Shown: positions 52,007 to 62,407, counted from the first letter of the stretch. The stretch: DNA of 64,000 bases from Mycolicibacterium wolinskyi (GCF_002101965.1 NZ_LQQA01000033.1:310001-374000), one strand, 5' to 3'. Made by a program: numbers and translations. Notes: generated from the sequence alone by a model not told the origin.

Positions 52007-52302
52007 TGGTCTGCCGCGAACTTCTCACGCAGGGCAGCAGCGGCCTCGGGGTTCTCTTCCTCGAGCTTCTGGATGTAGGCAACCACGTCGCCCACGGTGC
52101 GCAGCCCGGCCAGATCCTCGTCGGGGATCTTCACGCCGTACTTGTCCTCGGTCTGAACCGCGATCTCGACCATCGACAGCGAGTCGATGTCCAGGTCGTC
52201 GACGAAGCTCTTCTCCGGGGTCACCTCGGACGGCTCGATGCCGGTGACCTCTTCGATGATCTCGGCGAGACCGGCGATGATTTCTTCCTGACTGGCGGGC
52301 AC
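52003..52302 (-). CDS. acpM: Meromycolate-extension acyl carrier protein
   Basis: A 99-residue acyl carrier protein. The phosphopantetheine serine is Ser41 in LDIDSLSMVE. AcpM is longer than ordinary ACPs, with an extra Glu/Ala-rich C-terminal tail, as here. It carries growing meromycolate chains for FabD, KasA and KasB. It starts with GTG at 52302, behind AAGGAGCC. A stable hairpin lies 25 bp upstream in the 92-bp gap after fabD. Confidence 0.96.
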   Translation of the reverse strand: MPASQEEIIAGLAEIIEEVTGIEPSEVTPEKSFVDDLDIDSLSMVEIAVQTEDKYGVKIPDEDLAGLRTVGDVVAYIQKLEEENPEAAAALREKFAADQ

Positions 52303-52326
52303 GATGGCTCCTTCTTGTTGTTGATA

Positions 52327-52348
52327 CGCACTCCGGGTGCGGAGTGCG
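52327..52348 (-). other. Intercistronic hairpin between fabD and acpM
   Basis: A perfect 8-base inverted repeat (CGCACTCC / GGAGTGCG) with a 6-base loop in the fabD-acpM gap. On the transcript it is followed by CAACAACAAG and the acpM ribosome-binding site, not by a U-run. So an mRNA-processing or stability element is likelier than a terminator. It would help make AcpM in excess of FabD. Confidence 0.55.
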
Positions 52349-52394
52349 CTATTCCTGACGTTCTTCGGTTGTGCGTATGTGGTTGTCGGCTGGC

Positions 52395-53303
52395 CTACAG
52401 CTCGTCCAGGCCATCCAGGTCTGCGGGGGACTTGACCGCGCGCGTCGGGGTGCCCTTCAACTCACGTTTGGCGATTCCGACCAGCGTCCCGGCCGGCGGG
52501 AATTCGACGATTCCCGTGACGGCACGCTCACGCAGGGTCGCAGTGCACAGATCCCAACGCACGGGTTTGGTCAGCTGGGCCACGAGCTTCTCCATGGCAT
52601 CAGCCGCCGATGAGACCGGCTGCCCGTCGGCATTCGACAGGAGTGTCGCCGTCGGCTCGGCTGTCGTTACAGACTGGGCTGCCGCGGCGTAACCGTCAAG
52701 AGCAGAGGCCATGTAGTGCGTGTGGAACGCGCCTGCGGTGGCCAGCTGGCGGACCCGGGCCTTGGCCGGGGGATCCTCGGCCAGCTTCTCCAGCGCCGCG
52801 ACCGCGCCTGCGGCGACGATCTGACCGGCGGCGTTGCGGTTGGCGGGCACCAGGTCCAGCGACTCCAGGCGGGCCAAGACCTCCGCCTCGTCGCCACCGA
52901 GTACCGCCGACATGCCGGTGGGCTCGATCGCGCAGGCCTTGGCCATCTCGGCACCGCGGGTCGCGGCAAGCTTGACCGCATCGTCGGCGGAGATGACGCC
53001 CGCGATGGCGTAGGCGGCGATCTCGCCGACCGAGTGGCCGGCGGCCACGACATCGGCCTGGTTCACCAGGCCGCGGCGGGTGAGCTCTTCGTGGGCCAGC
53101 AGCGTCGCCGCCACCACCAGCGGTTGCGTGACCGCGGTGTCGGTGATCTCCTCGGCCGTGGCGGTGGTGCCCAGGCGGGTCAGGTCAAGGCCGCTGATCT
53201 GCGACCACGTCGCGAGACGGTCAGCGGCACCGGCCAGCTCCAGCCACGGGGCGAGCATGCCGGGTGTCTGTGAGCCCTGTCCGGGCGCAAGCAATGCGAG
53301 CAT
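52395..53303 (-). CDS. fabD: Malonyl-CoA:AcpM transacylase
   Basis: A 302-residue malonyl transferase with nucleophile Ser91 in GHSVGE, His194 in AFHTHYM and the N-terminal PGQGSQ oxyanion loop. It moves malonyl from CoA to AcpM for KasA/KasB. I chose the ATG at 53303: AAGGA lies just upstream and the length equals M. tuberculosis FabD; a GTG five codons earlier lacks a site. It is the first gene of the fabD-acpM-kasA-kasB-accD6 operon, downstream of the fasII promoter. Confidence 0.95.
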   Translation of the reverse strand: MLALLAPGQGSQTPGMLAPWLELAGAADRLATWSQISGLDLTRLGTTATAEEITDTAVTQPLVVAATLLAHEELTRRGLVNQADVVAAGHSVGEIAAYAIAGVISADDAVKLAATRGAEMAKACAIEPTGMSAVLGGDEAEVLARLESLDLVPANRNAAGQIVAAGAVAALEKLAEDPPAKARVRQLATAGAFHTHYMASALDGYAAAAQSVTTAEPTATLLSNADGQPVSSAADAMEKLVAQLTKPVRWDLCTATLRERAVTGIVEFPPAGTLVGIAKRELKGTPTRAVKSPADLDGLDEL

Positions 53304-53383
53304 CGGTCCTTGAGGCACTCATTAAGAGAACACTGTGAAGATGGTTTTGCGCGGTGTAAGAGATTATGAACCTTGTCTTATGT

Positions 53384-53404
53384 TTTTGTAGGTTGTCCAC
53401 AAAA
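53384..53404. promoter_or_regulatory. TTTTGT-N9-ACAAAA inverted repeat in the fasII promoter region
   Basis: Perfect 6-base arms with a 9-base spacer in the 162-bp, AT-richer gap between mabR and fabD. MabR is known to bind the fasII promoter. I recall TTTTGT/ACAAAA half-sites being reported, but not the spacer length with certainty. A CATAAT hexamer (minus strand, 53368-53363) downstream could be the promoter -10. Confidence 0.65.
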
Positions 53405-53465
53405 GTGCATGTGATGCGACATGGCCGATACCGCGGCGCGACCTGTGACCTGGCTGGCAACGCCG

Positions 53466-54752
53466 CTAGCGCGGGCGCAGACTCCCTCCACCGGCGGGGC
53501 GAATCGCCGGTACCGCGCTCAATGCGCCGTTTGACGTGCTCGACTGGTATGCGTGTTTGCTCAGCCGGCCCACGGTCGCGGCCACGCGCAGGACGTAGGC
53601 ATCCCGTGGCATTGCGGGATCACGCCCGGTGAAGTCGGCGATTCGTTTCAACCGGTAGCGGACGGTGTTTGGATGAACGAACAATTTGCGTGCGCAAGCT
53701 TCAATGGCGCCGCCGGAGTCCAGATAGGCGTCGAGGGTCTCGGTCAGCGCCGGTCCGGCGTCGGCCAGCGGCCGCATGACCTCGGCCTCCAGTGCGGCGA
53801 TCGCGGTCGCGTCGCCGAGCAGGGCGCGCTCGGGTAACAGCTCGCGCGCGGACACCGGCCTCGGCGCACCTGTCCACCCGGCCACCGCGTTCATGCCGGA
53901 GATGGCCTCGGTCGCGCTGCGGTGCGCGGCCGTGAGCGTCGGCGCGGTCGGCCCGATCACCACCGGACCGTCGGCGAACACCGTGAGCAGTTCAGCGAGA
54001 AACCGGTCGGTGGCCGACAACGGACCGGACACGATCGCGACGAGCCAGGTGCCGTGCACGTCCGACATCGCGGCACGGTCGTTGCGCTGCACCACATCTC
54101 GTACGTCGTCACGTGCGAGGTCCATCCGGTCCGGCCGGGGCAGCCCCACGATCACCGTCGCGGGCGCGGTGGCGTCCCAATTGAGGGCGGCCGCCTGCGA
54201 CTGGAGTTCGGCGCCCGTATCGCCGCGGACCACCGCGTCGACGATGTTGGCCTCCATCCGGATGTCCCACGCGCCGCGGGCCTCGGCCTGATCGGCGTAC
54301 GCGCTCGCGGCCGCGAATGCCAGATCCCGGCTGTAGCGCAGGATCCCGGCCGTCAACGCCGTGAGCTGCTCTTCGGAACGGGCCAGCAGGGGCACGACCT
54401 CTTCGAAGAACTCCATGGTCGTGCGCACCATCTCGACCGACTGCCGCAGCGCGACCCGCCGCCGCAGGTCTTGCGGCACCACCTCGAAGGCCTGCGCGGT
54501 GTAGCTGACGTCGCTCTGCGGATCGCGCATCCACTCGACGAAGTTCACCACCGCGGTTTGCACGACCAACTGCACGCTCGCGCGCTGAGACGCGTCGAGG
54601 TCGGCGAAGAACGGCAACCGGTCCTGCATGGCGTGCACCGCCTCGGTGGCGAGCCGGCCGGAGTACTGCTTCAGCCGGCGCAACACCGAGTCGGGCACAT
54701 TCTCCAGAACCTCGACGGTGGACTTCGGCGGGACGAACCGATTGTCGGTCAT
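53466..54752 (-). CDS. mabR: FAS-II transcriptional regulator MabR
   Basis: A 428-residue PucR/CdaR-type regulator. The long N-terminal part is helical, and the C-terminal helix-turn-helix is LDSGGAIEACARKLFVHPNTVRYRL split over about 350-378. Position between aceE and fabD identifies it as the counterpart of Rv2242 (MabR), an essential regulator of the fasII operon that responds to long-chain acyl-CoA. It starts at ATG 54752, 42 bp after aceE. The 162 bp after it hold the fasII promoter. Confidence 0.92.
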   Translation of the reverse strand: MTDNRFVPPKSTVEVLENVPDSVLRRLKQYSGRLATEAVHAMQDRLPFFADLDASQRASVQLVVQTAVVNFVEWMRDPQSDVSYTAQAFEVVPQDLRRRVALRQSVEMVRTTMEFFEEVVPLLARSEEQLTALTAGILRYSRDLAFAAASAYADQAEARGAWDIRMEANIVDAVVRGDTGAELQSQAAALNWDATAPATVIVGLPRPDRMDLARDDVRDVVQRNDRAAMSDVHGTWLVAIVSGPLSATDRFLAELLTVFADGPVVIGPTAPTLTAAHRSATEAISGMNAVAGWTGAPRPVSARELLPERALLGDATAIAALEAEVMRPLADAGPALTETLDAYLDSGGAIEACARKLFVHPNTVRYRLKRIADFTGRDPAMPRDAYVLRVAATVGRLSKHAYQSSTSNGALSAVPAIRPAGGGSLRPR

Positions 54753-54794
54753 CCCTAAAAGCTACGCCTTGATTCTGGTGGAATCCTCCAAGAG

Positions 54795-57584
<2,790 letters not shown>

Positions 57585-57594
57585 CTTCCGCTCC

Positions 57595-57612
57595 TTGTTA
57601 GGCGGTTAACAA
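57595..57612. promoter_or_regulatory. TTGTTA-N6-TAACAA inverted repeat in aceE leader
   Basis: A perfect 6-base inverted repeat one base upstream of the aceE ribosome-binding site (AAGGAG, 57589-57594), in the 146-bp gap shared with the divergent lipoprotein gene. It could be an operator or a small leader hairpin. The evidence is symmetry and position only. Confidence 0.3.
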
Positions 57613-57730
57613 CTGATGTGTGCTTGTGGCACCCTCTATCGTCCACCTATCGTGCCGCATTCGCTTCGCTGGGGGTGGAGAGTGGAATGAACCGGTCCGA
57701 ACGGTGAAGAACCGGTAACGTCTGCAGATC

Positions 57731-58306
57731 GTGCCGATGGGTTGGCAGTTTGGGGCGGGGCTGAAACTCGCTGCGTCCGCGCTGGGTGGTGTCGCGCTGA
57801 CCGCGATGGTGGTTGTCGGATGCACGTCCGTGACGGACGGAACCGCGCAGGTGGATTCGGAGGCCGCACCCGACTACCGGGCCTCGGTTTCGGCCTCGGT
57901 CGAGGCGTCCGAGTCGAGTTCGGCGGTCCGCGAGTCCGAGCGCCAGGCCTCGCTGACGACGAAGGCCGTGCACACGGTCTGCGAGGACCTGAGCACGTCA
58001 TCGGTCGACGCGGTCGACGCAGTGAACATCTATATCGAAGCCGTGAACAACAACGCTCCCGATGTGCAGGCGAAGGCCGGGCCCGCTGTCGATGCGCTCA
58101 ACCGCAGCGCTGATCTGGTGAGTTCAGGTATCACCGAAGCGCTGTCACCCGACCTGAGCGGCGCGTTGACCGAATGGGTGGAAGCCGTGCGGGCCGTTGC
58201 CGCGGCCATATCGGGCAACGCCGCACCGGACGTGTTCAACGCCGCGTCGGAGCGGTCCAACACCGCACGGACCAACGCACTGGACCGATGCGATGCGGCG
58301 TATTGA
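57731..58306 (+). CDS. Putative lipoprotein (Rv2240c-like)
   Basis: A 191-residue protein with an N-terminal hydrophobic signal ending in VVGCTS, a likely lipobox (Cys31). An Ala/Ser/Glu-rich, mostly helical domain follows with two Cys (VCEDL and DRCDA). I recognise no enzyme motif. It starts with GTG at 57731 (ATG two codons later possible). It is divergent from aceE; the same arrangement is seen for Rv2240c/Rv2241. Confidence 0.75.
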   Translation: MPMGWQFGAGLKLAASALGGVALTAMVVVGCTSVTDGTAQVDSEAAPDYRASVSASVEASESSSAVRESERQASLTTKAVHTVCEDLSTSSVDAVDAVNIYIEAVNNNAPDVQAKAGPAVDALNRSADLVSSGITEALSPDLSGALTEWVEAVRAVAAAISGNAAPDVFNAASERSNTARTNALDRCDAAY

Positions 58307-58427
58307 GGGCGCGGCGGCGAACCTGACCGCCAGCGACACGGAAGTACACACCGGCGTGCGACGATAGTGCGCAAACGCACTGTCCACGAATGAGTCAGGC
58401 GAACCAAAAGGCTAAGGAGGACCGACG

Positions 58428-58862
58428 GTGGTCGCGGCGGGGAAGGACTCTGACCCGAACTACGCCCGGATTTTGGGCATCGAGAACGATCAGGTTGTCC
58501 AGGAGTTGGGCTGGGACGAGGACACCGACGACGACATCCGGGCCGACATCGAGGACGCGTGCGGCTCCGAGCTGCTCGACGAGGATGCGGACGAAGTCGT
58601 CGACGTCGTGCTGCTCTGGTGGCGGGACGGCGACGGCGACCTGGTCGACCGGTTGATGGACGCCATCACCCCGCTTGCCGAGGACGGCGTGATCTGGGTG
58701 GTGACGCCCAAGACCGGCAAGCCGGGCCACGTCCAGCCGGCCGAGATCGCCGAATCGGCCCCGACGGCCGGACTGATGCAGACCTCGCAGGCCAAACTGG
58801 GCGACTGGACGGCCAGCCGGTTGGTGCAGCCGAAGTCGAAGGCCGCGGGGAAACGACAGTGA
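58428..58862 (+). CDS. DUF3052 domain-containing protein (Rv2239c-like)
   Basis: A 144-residue DUF3052 protein: NYARILGIENDQVVQELGW at the start, an acidic DEDTDDDIRADIED stretch, the DVVLLWWRDGDGD core and the WVVTPKTGKPGHV end. It is conserved across actinobacteria, with no settled function. The GTG start at 58428 follows a good AAGGAGG site. It is cotranscribed with ahpE, which begins 31 bp later. Confidence 0.9.
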   Translation: MVAAGKDSDPNYARILGIENDQVVQELGWDEDTDDDIRADIEDACGSELLDEDADEVVDVVLLWWRDGDGDLVDRLMDAITPLAEDGVIWVVTPKTGKPGHVQPAEIAESAPTAGLMQTSQAKLGDWTASRLVQPKSKAAGKRQ

Positions 58863-58893
58863 TGACCGCTTGCGCGAAGAACCGACGGCAGTA

Positions 58894-59355
58894 GTGCTCG
58901 CCGTCGGCAGTTCTGCGCCCGACTTCACGCTCCGGGACCAGAACGGCAGGCCGGTCACCCTCAGCGGGTACCGGGGTTCCAAGGATGTGCTGCTGGTGTT
59001 TTTCCCACTGGCGTTCACCGGCGTGTGCGAGGGTGAGCTCGGCGAGATCCGCGACAACCTGCCGGACTACGAAAACGACGACTCCGCCGTTGTCGCGATC
59101 TCGGTCGGCCCGCCGCCCACCCACCGGATCTGGTCCATCGAAAGCGGATTCACATTCCCGGTCCTGTCTGACTTCTGGCCGCACGGCGCGGTCACCCAGG
59201 CCTACGGTGTGTTCAACGACGATGCCGGGTATCCCAACCGCGGCACGTTCGTCGTCGACCGGACCGGCATCATCCGGTTCGCCGAGATGATGGACCCCGG
59301 CCAGGTTCGCGATCAGAAGGTGTGGACGCAGGCACTCGCGGCGCTGCGAAGCTGA
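58894..59355 (+). CDS. ahpE: One-cysteine peroxiredoxin AhpE
   Basis: A 153-residue peroxiredoxin, the same length as M. tuberculosis AhpE (Rv2238c). The peroxidatic cysteine is Cys45 in PLAFTGVCEGEL, and the PPPTH and FPHGAV-like (DFWPHGAV) loops are conserved. It reduces hydroperoxides and peroxynitrite, with mycoredoxin/mycothiol as reductant. I chose the GTG at 58894 because it reproduces the family N-terminus (LAVGSSAPDFTL); a TTG eight codons earlier is less likely. Confidence 0.94.
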   Translation: MLAVGSSAPDFTLRDQNGRPVTLSGYRGSKDVLLVFFPLAFTGVCEGELGEIRDNLPDYENDDSAVVAISVGPPPTHRIWSIESGFTFPVLSDFWPHGAVTQAYGVFNDDAGYPNRGTFVVDRTGIIRFAEMMDPGQVRDQKVWTQALAALRS

Positions 59356-59401
59356 GCGGATTTCCGGTCAGGCTGCACGGCCGTGTACCGTGCCTGCGAC
59401 G

Positions 59402-59473
59402 GGGCGCGTAGCTCAGTGGTAGAGCTCTGGTTTTACACACCAGCGGTCGGCGGTTCGATACCGTCCGCGCCCA
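59402..59473 (+). tRNA. tRNA-Val (anticodon UAC)
   Basis: A 72-nt cloverleaf. The acceptor arms GGGCGCG/CGCGCCC pair fully, the D-arm is AGCTCAGTGGTAGAGCT, and the anticodon stem CTGGT/ACCAG closes the loop TTTACAC with anticodon TAC. The T-arm holds GGTTCGATACC. The discriminator base is A and CCA is not encoded, as is usual in mycobacteria. Confidence 0.96.
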
Positions 59474-59501
59474 CTCACTTCCTTCAGTAAAACGCGTCAG
59501 C

Positions 59502-59903
59502 TCAGGCCAAGTCGGCCAGCGCCTTCTTCGCGGCTTCAAGTTCGGCTTCGAGCGCTGCGACCTTGGCGGCCTGTTGGGCGCGCGCCTCTTCGATGACCGC
59601 GTCGATCGGGGTGGAGAGGTCTTCGTGGAGTTCCTTGGCCGCGCGGGAGACCGCAGCGGCCGCGACCGCGAGGTTGCGGGCGAGATACGTAGAGCCCTGT
59701 TTGAGCTCGGCGGTCCATTCGCCGTCGGCGGTGCCGGTGACCGTGAGCGTGAGCTCCAGTGTCTTGGTCCGCTTGCCTGCCGCCTTCTTGGCGGGGGCCT
59801 TCTTCGGGGTCTCGGCGGCCGGCGCCGGCGCGTCGGAAGTGCCTGAGTCGAGGCCTGAGTCGGTGTGCAAAACTTCTGCCGGGGTGTCTAGAGTCGTCGT
59901 CAC
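59502..59903 (-). CDS. DUF6319 family protein (Lys/Ala-rich, coiled-coil end)
   Basis: A 133-residue protein. An Ala/Pro/Lys-rich N-terminal tail (PKKAPAKKAAGKR, histone-H1-like) leads to a small beta domain (TLELTLTVTGTADGEWTAEL) and a long C-terminal alpha-helix with heptads (AALEAELEAAKKALADLA). This is the DUF6319 layout; the function is unknown. The Lys/Pro/Ala tail suggests nucleic-acid contact (inference). The GTG start at 59903 has an AAAGGAG site. An SOS-like box lies 50-65 bp upstream. Confidence 0.8.
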   Translation of the reverse strand: MTTTLDTPAEVLHTDSGLDSGTSDAPAPAAETPKKAPAKKAAGKRTKTLELTLTVTGTADGEWTAELKQGSTYLARNLAVAAAAVSRAAKELHEDLSTPIDAVIEEARAQQAAKVAALEAELEAAKKALADLA

Positions 59904-59952
59904 GGTGAGCTCCTTTGAAGTTCGGCCACAGTGGGCGGACAGCGACTTTCAT

Positions 59953-59968
59953 TAGAACACACGTTCGA
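59953..59968. promoter_or_regulatory. SOS-like (LexA) box, one mismatch
   Basis: The bases TAGAACACACGTTCGA match TCGAAC-N4-GTTCGA at 11 of 12 defined positions (A for C at position 2). The site starts 50 bp upstream of the DUF6319 start codon, a normal operator position. Confidence 0.5.
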
Positions 59969-59988
59969 CACTTCTTGACTCAGGCCAT

Positions 59989-60702
59989 TCACGCAGCGTC
60001 GTGGAACACCAGCGCTAGCGTCGTCCGCTCACCCGACCGGATCACCGACACGCCATGACGAACCGGTGCCGCCGACCAGCCCCGCGCAGAGCGCACCGGA
60101 CGGTCACGGGTGGTGAACACGTAGCCGTGCCCGTGGGGCAGCTGCATGGCGGTGCCCCGTGACTGCGCTCGCGGCCGCTGCTCGAGGAGCAGGAACTCAC
60201 CGCCGGTGTAGTCCTCACCCGGCTTGTTGACGTTGATGACGACCTGCAGCGGGAACACGAGATCGCCGTAGAGGTCGCGGTGCAACGCATTCCAGTCCCT
60301 GGCGGCGTAGCGCAGCAGGATCGCGGTCGGTTTGGTTTGCCCTGCGCGGTGGCACATTTGGAGCCACTCGTCGAGCGTGTCGGGCCATGGTGGCCGCCTG
60401 CCGAGCCTGGTCCACCACTCCCGCGCGATCGGCAACAGCCGCGGGTACAGCGCCTGCTTGAGCTGCTCGATGGGCTCCGGGTACGGCAGGTCGAAGTAGC
60501 GGTACTCGCCTTCGCCGAAGCGGTGGCGGCCCATGTCGACCGTGCTGCGGAAGCGATGGTCGTCGCCGTACATCGCTTGCAGGCGTTGCGTTTCGGCGTC
60601 GGTCAGCAACCGCGGCAACAGTGCCCCGCCGAATTCGTCGACCTCGGCGGTGATCGCGTCCCAATCGCCGGAATCGACCCGTTTCTGCCATCGATCGGTC
60701 AT
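59989..60702 (-). CDS. 2-oxoglutarate/Fe(II)-dependent oxygenase
   Basis: A 237-residue 2OG-Fe(II) oxygenase. The iron ligands are the HxD in LHRDLYGD and a distal His in VRHGVSVI; the following Arg in SGERTTL binds 2-oxoglutarate. GGEFLLLEQRP and an AMQLPHGHGYVF strand also fit the double-stranded beta-helix. Its ATG overlaps the stop of ogt, and it is third in a sigma factor-ogt-oxygenase operon. A role in repair of alkylated nucleic acid (AlkB-like) is suggested by company, not by a specific AlkB motif. The longer frame to 60828 reads into ogt. Confidence 0.85.
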   Translation of the reverse strand: MTDRWQKRVDSGDWDAITAEVDEFGGALLPRLLTDAETQRLQAMYGDDHRFRSTVDMGRHRFGEGEYRYFDLPYPEPIEQLKQALYPRLLPIAREWWTRLGRRPPWPDTLDEWLQMCHRAGQTKPTAILLRYAARDWNALHRDLYGDLVFPLQVVINVNKPGEDYTGGEFLLLEQRPRAQSRGTAMQLPHGHGYVFTTRDRPVRSARGWSAAPVRHGVSVIRSGERTTLALVFHDAA

Positions 60703-61262
60703 GCCGCCCGCTCCAAATCCAGCAGGGTCGTCTTGGCGTCCAGCCCACCGATGTAGCCGCCGAGGCTGCCGTCGGAGCGGAGCACGCGATGGCAGGGCAC
60801 GACGACGGGCAGGGGATTCGTCGCACATGCCGTCCCGACCGCACGAACGGCGTTGGGATTTCCCACAATCTGCGCGACGGTCTTGTAAGACTCGGTGCGG
60901 CCGTAGGGGATATGGGACAGCTGGCGTTGCACGAGCTGACGGAACCCGCTGGACAGCGCGTAATCCAACGGCAGGTCGAAGTTCCTGCGCCGGCCTGCGA
61001 AGTACTCGCCGATCTCACGTGCCGCGGCGTCCAGGCGTTTCGGGGCGCGCAGGACGCGTGGACTCAGCTTGGCCGCGAGTACGTCGAGGACCGAATCATG
61101 GTTCTCCGAGTCATAGGCGACCCGCACGAGCCCGATCTCGGTGGCCGCCAGCAACAGTGGGCCAACGGGCGTGTCGATCGTGGTGTAGGCGACGTCGAGC
61201 AGTCCGTGCGCGGCCGCGTCGTCTTCGAGCCTGCGGTGCAGACGCCCCAGGGTGTCGTTCAT
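60699..61262 (-). CDS. ogt: Methylated-DNA-protein cysteine methyltransferase
   Basis: A 187-residue O6-alkylguanine-DNA alkyltransferase with the acceptor Cys157 in the signature PCHRV, the helix-turn-helix arginine finger in the GNPNAVRAVG stretch and the HIPYGRTESYK block. It repairs O6-methylguanine by suicidal transfer. It overlaps both the upstream sigma factor gene and the downstream oxygenase gene by four bases. It has an N-terminal extension of about 25 residues relative to minimal Ogt. Confidence 0.94.
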   Translation of the reverse strand: MNDTLGRLHRRLEDDAAAHGLLDVAYTTIDTPVGPLLLAATEIGLVRVAYDSENHDSVLDVLAAKLSPRVLRAPKRLDAAAREIGEYFAGRRRNFDLPLDYALSSGFRQLVQRQLSHIPYGRTESYKTVAQIVGNPNAVRAVGTACATNPLPVVVPCHRVLRSDGSLGGYIGGLDAKTTLLDLERAA

Positions 61263-61750
61263 CGGTGCTCACCTTTCGTGAGTGCATCCGGGTATTTCGT
61301 TCGTAGCGTTGCGATTCCGTCAGAGGCGGCTTTTCGCGCCGCCGCTGTGGAGCCGCCGAGGATCTCGGCGATCTCGGCGTAGGGCAGGCCGACCAGATAG
61401 TGGTAGGCGACCGCCTGACGTTGTTTGGGCGGAAGCGTTTTCACGGCCTCGGTGAGCTCGTCGTCGGCCTCGCCGGGCACTCCGATCGGCGACGGCCGCT
61501 CGGGCAACTCACTCACGGCGATCGCATCGCGCTGCCGTCGCCGGATGATGTCGACGGATTTGCGGTGGGCGATCGTCACCAGCCACGCTTCGACGTTGGC
61601 GTCGTCGGCAAGCTCGGGATAGGCACGCAATGCGGCCAGGAAGGTCTCCGACCAGGCGTCCTCGGCGTCGATGCGGCCCAGGACGAACGTGCACACCCGC
61701 AGGACGGTCGCGCCGTGCCTGCTGACGATCCTCTCGAATGGCGCCTTCAT
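61259..61750 (-). CDS. ECF-type RNA polymerase sigma factor
   Basis: A 163-residue sigma-70 family factor of the ECF size. Region 2 covers about 1-75 (DAEDAWSETFLAAL and VTIAHRKSVDIIRRRQRD), and region 4 covers about 100-155 (LPPKQRQAVAYHYLVGLPYAEIAE then an ARKAASDG recognition helix). No anti-sigma gene is adjacent. Its stop overlaps the ogt start, so it heads the ogt-oxygenase operon and probably drives its own transcription. The ATG at 61750 lacks its own ribosome-binding site and is reached through the short upstream frame at 61747-61767. Confidence 0.9.
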   Translation of the reverse strand: MKAPFERIVSRHGATVLRVCTFVLGRIDAEDAWSETFLAALRAYPELADDANVEAWLVTIAHRKSVDIIRRRQRDAIAVSELPERPSPIGVPGEADDELTEAVKTLPPKQRQAVAYHYLVGLPYAEIAEILGGSTAAARKAASDGIATLRTKYPDALTKGEHR

Positions 61751-61767
61751 GGGTATCGGGAATCCAT
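61747..61767 (-). other. Six-codon upstream frame overlapping the sigma factor start
   Basis: On the minus strand, AAGGAG (61779-61774) is followed 6 bases later by an ATG opening a frame encoding MDSRYP. Its TGA overlaps the sigma factor ATG (ATGA). The only good ribosome-binding site therefore serves this tiny frame, and sigma translation would depend on re-initiation. Confidence 0.45.
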
Positions 61768-61807
61768 CGGCGGCTCCTTGCTTGTGGCGAATGCTCTCAC
61801 TGGGTAG

Positions 61808-61823
61808 ACGCGCGCAAGCGCGT
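61808..61823. promoter_or_regulatory. ACGCGC-N4-GCGCGT palindrome upstream of sigma-ogt operon
   Basis: A perfect 6-base inverted repeat 58 bp upstream of the sigma factor start, in the 99-bp gap before that operon. It could be an operator or promoter-associated element. In such GC-rich DNA short CG palindromes arise often, so support is weak. Confidence 0.3.
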
Positions 61824-61849
61824 AAACGTGAGCTTCATCGGCCAACCGA

Positions 61850-62347
61850 TTACGACCACACCGCCGGGGCGCGCCGTAATGCGAGTTCACGGCTGCGCAT
61901 GTCGGTCTCGCCGGAGCAGGACGGATTGTCCTGTGAGAACTTCATGTTGACGAAGCCCGTCAGATCGGGCCGGATGATGTACTTCATCGCGAACGGGCCG
62001 GTTTGGTAGGCCTGGGGTGTGCCTACCAGGCAGGCCATGCCGGGGTTGGTGCGTTCCCCGACCCAGGCGCCGCGGTTCCCGTCGGCGGTGGCTGTCCAGG
62101 ACAGTTCCAGCTCCCACTGCGTGTCCGAGGAATGCGAAAGCACATGTAGGCACTCCTTCCCGCAGTCGGAGAGTGTCCAGGCGTAGGGCGCCCAGGCGCT
62201 TGTGGCTGTGGATTCGGTGACGTCGTAGACGCCCGGCGTGGGGATCGGTGGCGCCGCAACGACGGGGGCCGGGCCAGACGCTTTCATGCCGCCTAGCGCG
62301 AATCCGATTGCCGTCGACACGGCAACCGCGAGTATGAGGTTTTTCAC
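61850..62347 (-). CDS. Small secreted protein of unknown function
   Basis: A 165-residue protein with a signal peptide (GTG start at 62347; hydrophobic 3-20, then APAPVVAAP), followed by a GVYDVTE strand, a WTLSDCGKECLHVLS segment, a tryptophan-rich WELELSWTA core and a C-terminal Cys. This is the general layout of mycobacterial secreted proteins near 170 residues and recalls the gene at 13514. The start has a GGAGG site. Function unknown. Confidence 0.75.
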   Translation of the reverse strand: MKNLILAVAVSTAIGFALGGMKASGPAPVVAAPPIPTPGVYDVTESTATSAWAPYAWTLSDCGKECLHVLSHSSDTQWELELSWTATADGNRGAWVGERTNPGMACLVGTPQAYQTGPFAMKYIIRPDLTGFVNMKFSQDNPSCSGETDMRSRELALRRAPAVWS

Positions 62348-62407
62348 GGGTTCCTCCGCGTCGGATCCTAACCTCGGAACCGGCGTCGGGCGCCGGCGCG
62401 GACGGGA

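Noticed and set aside
59402..59501. tRNA-Val as a possible attachment site of an integrated element
   Set aside because: No integrase, no repeated 3' tRNA end and no mobile genes nearby; flanking genes are normal core genes.
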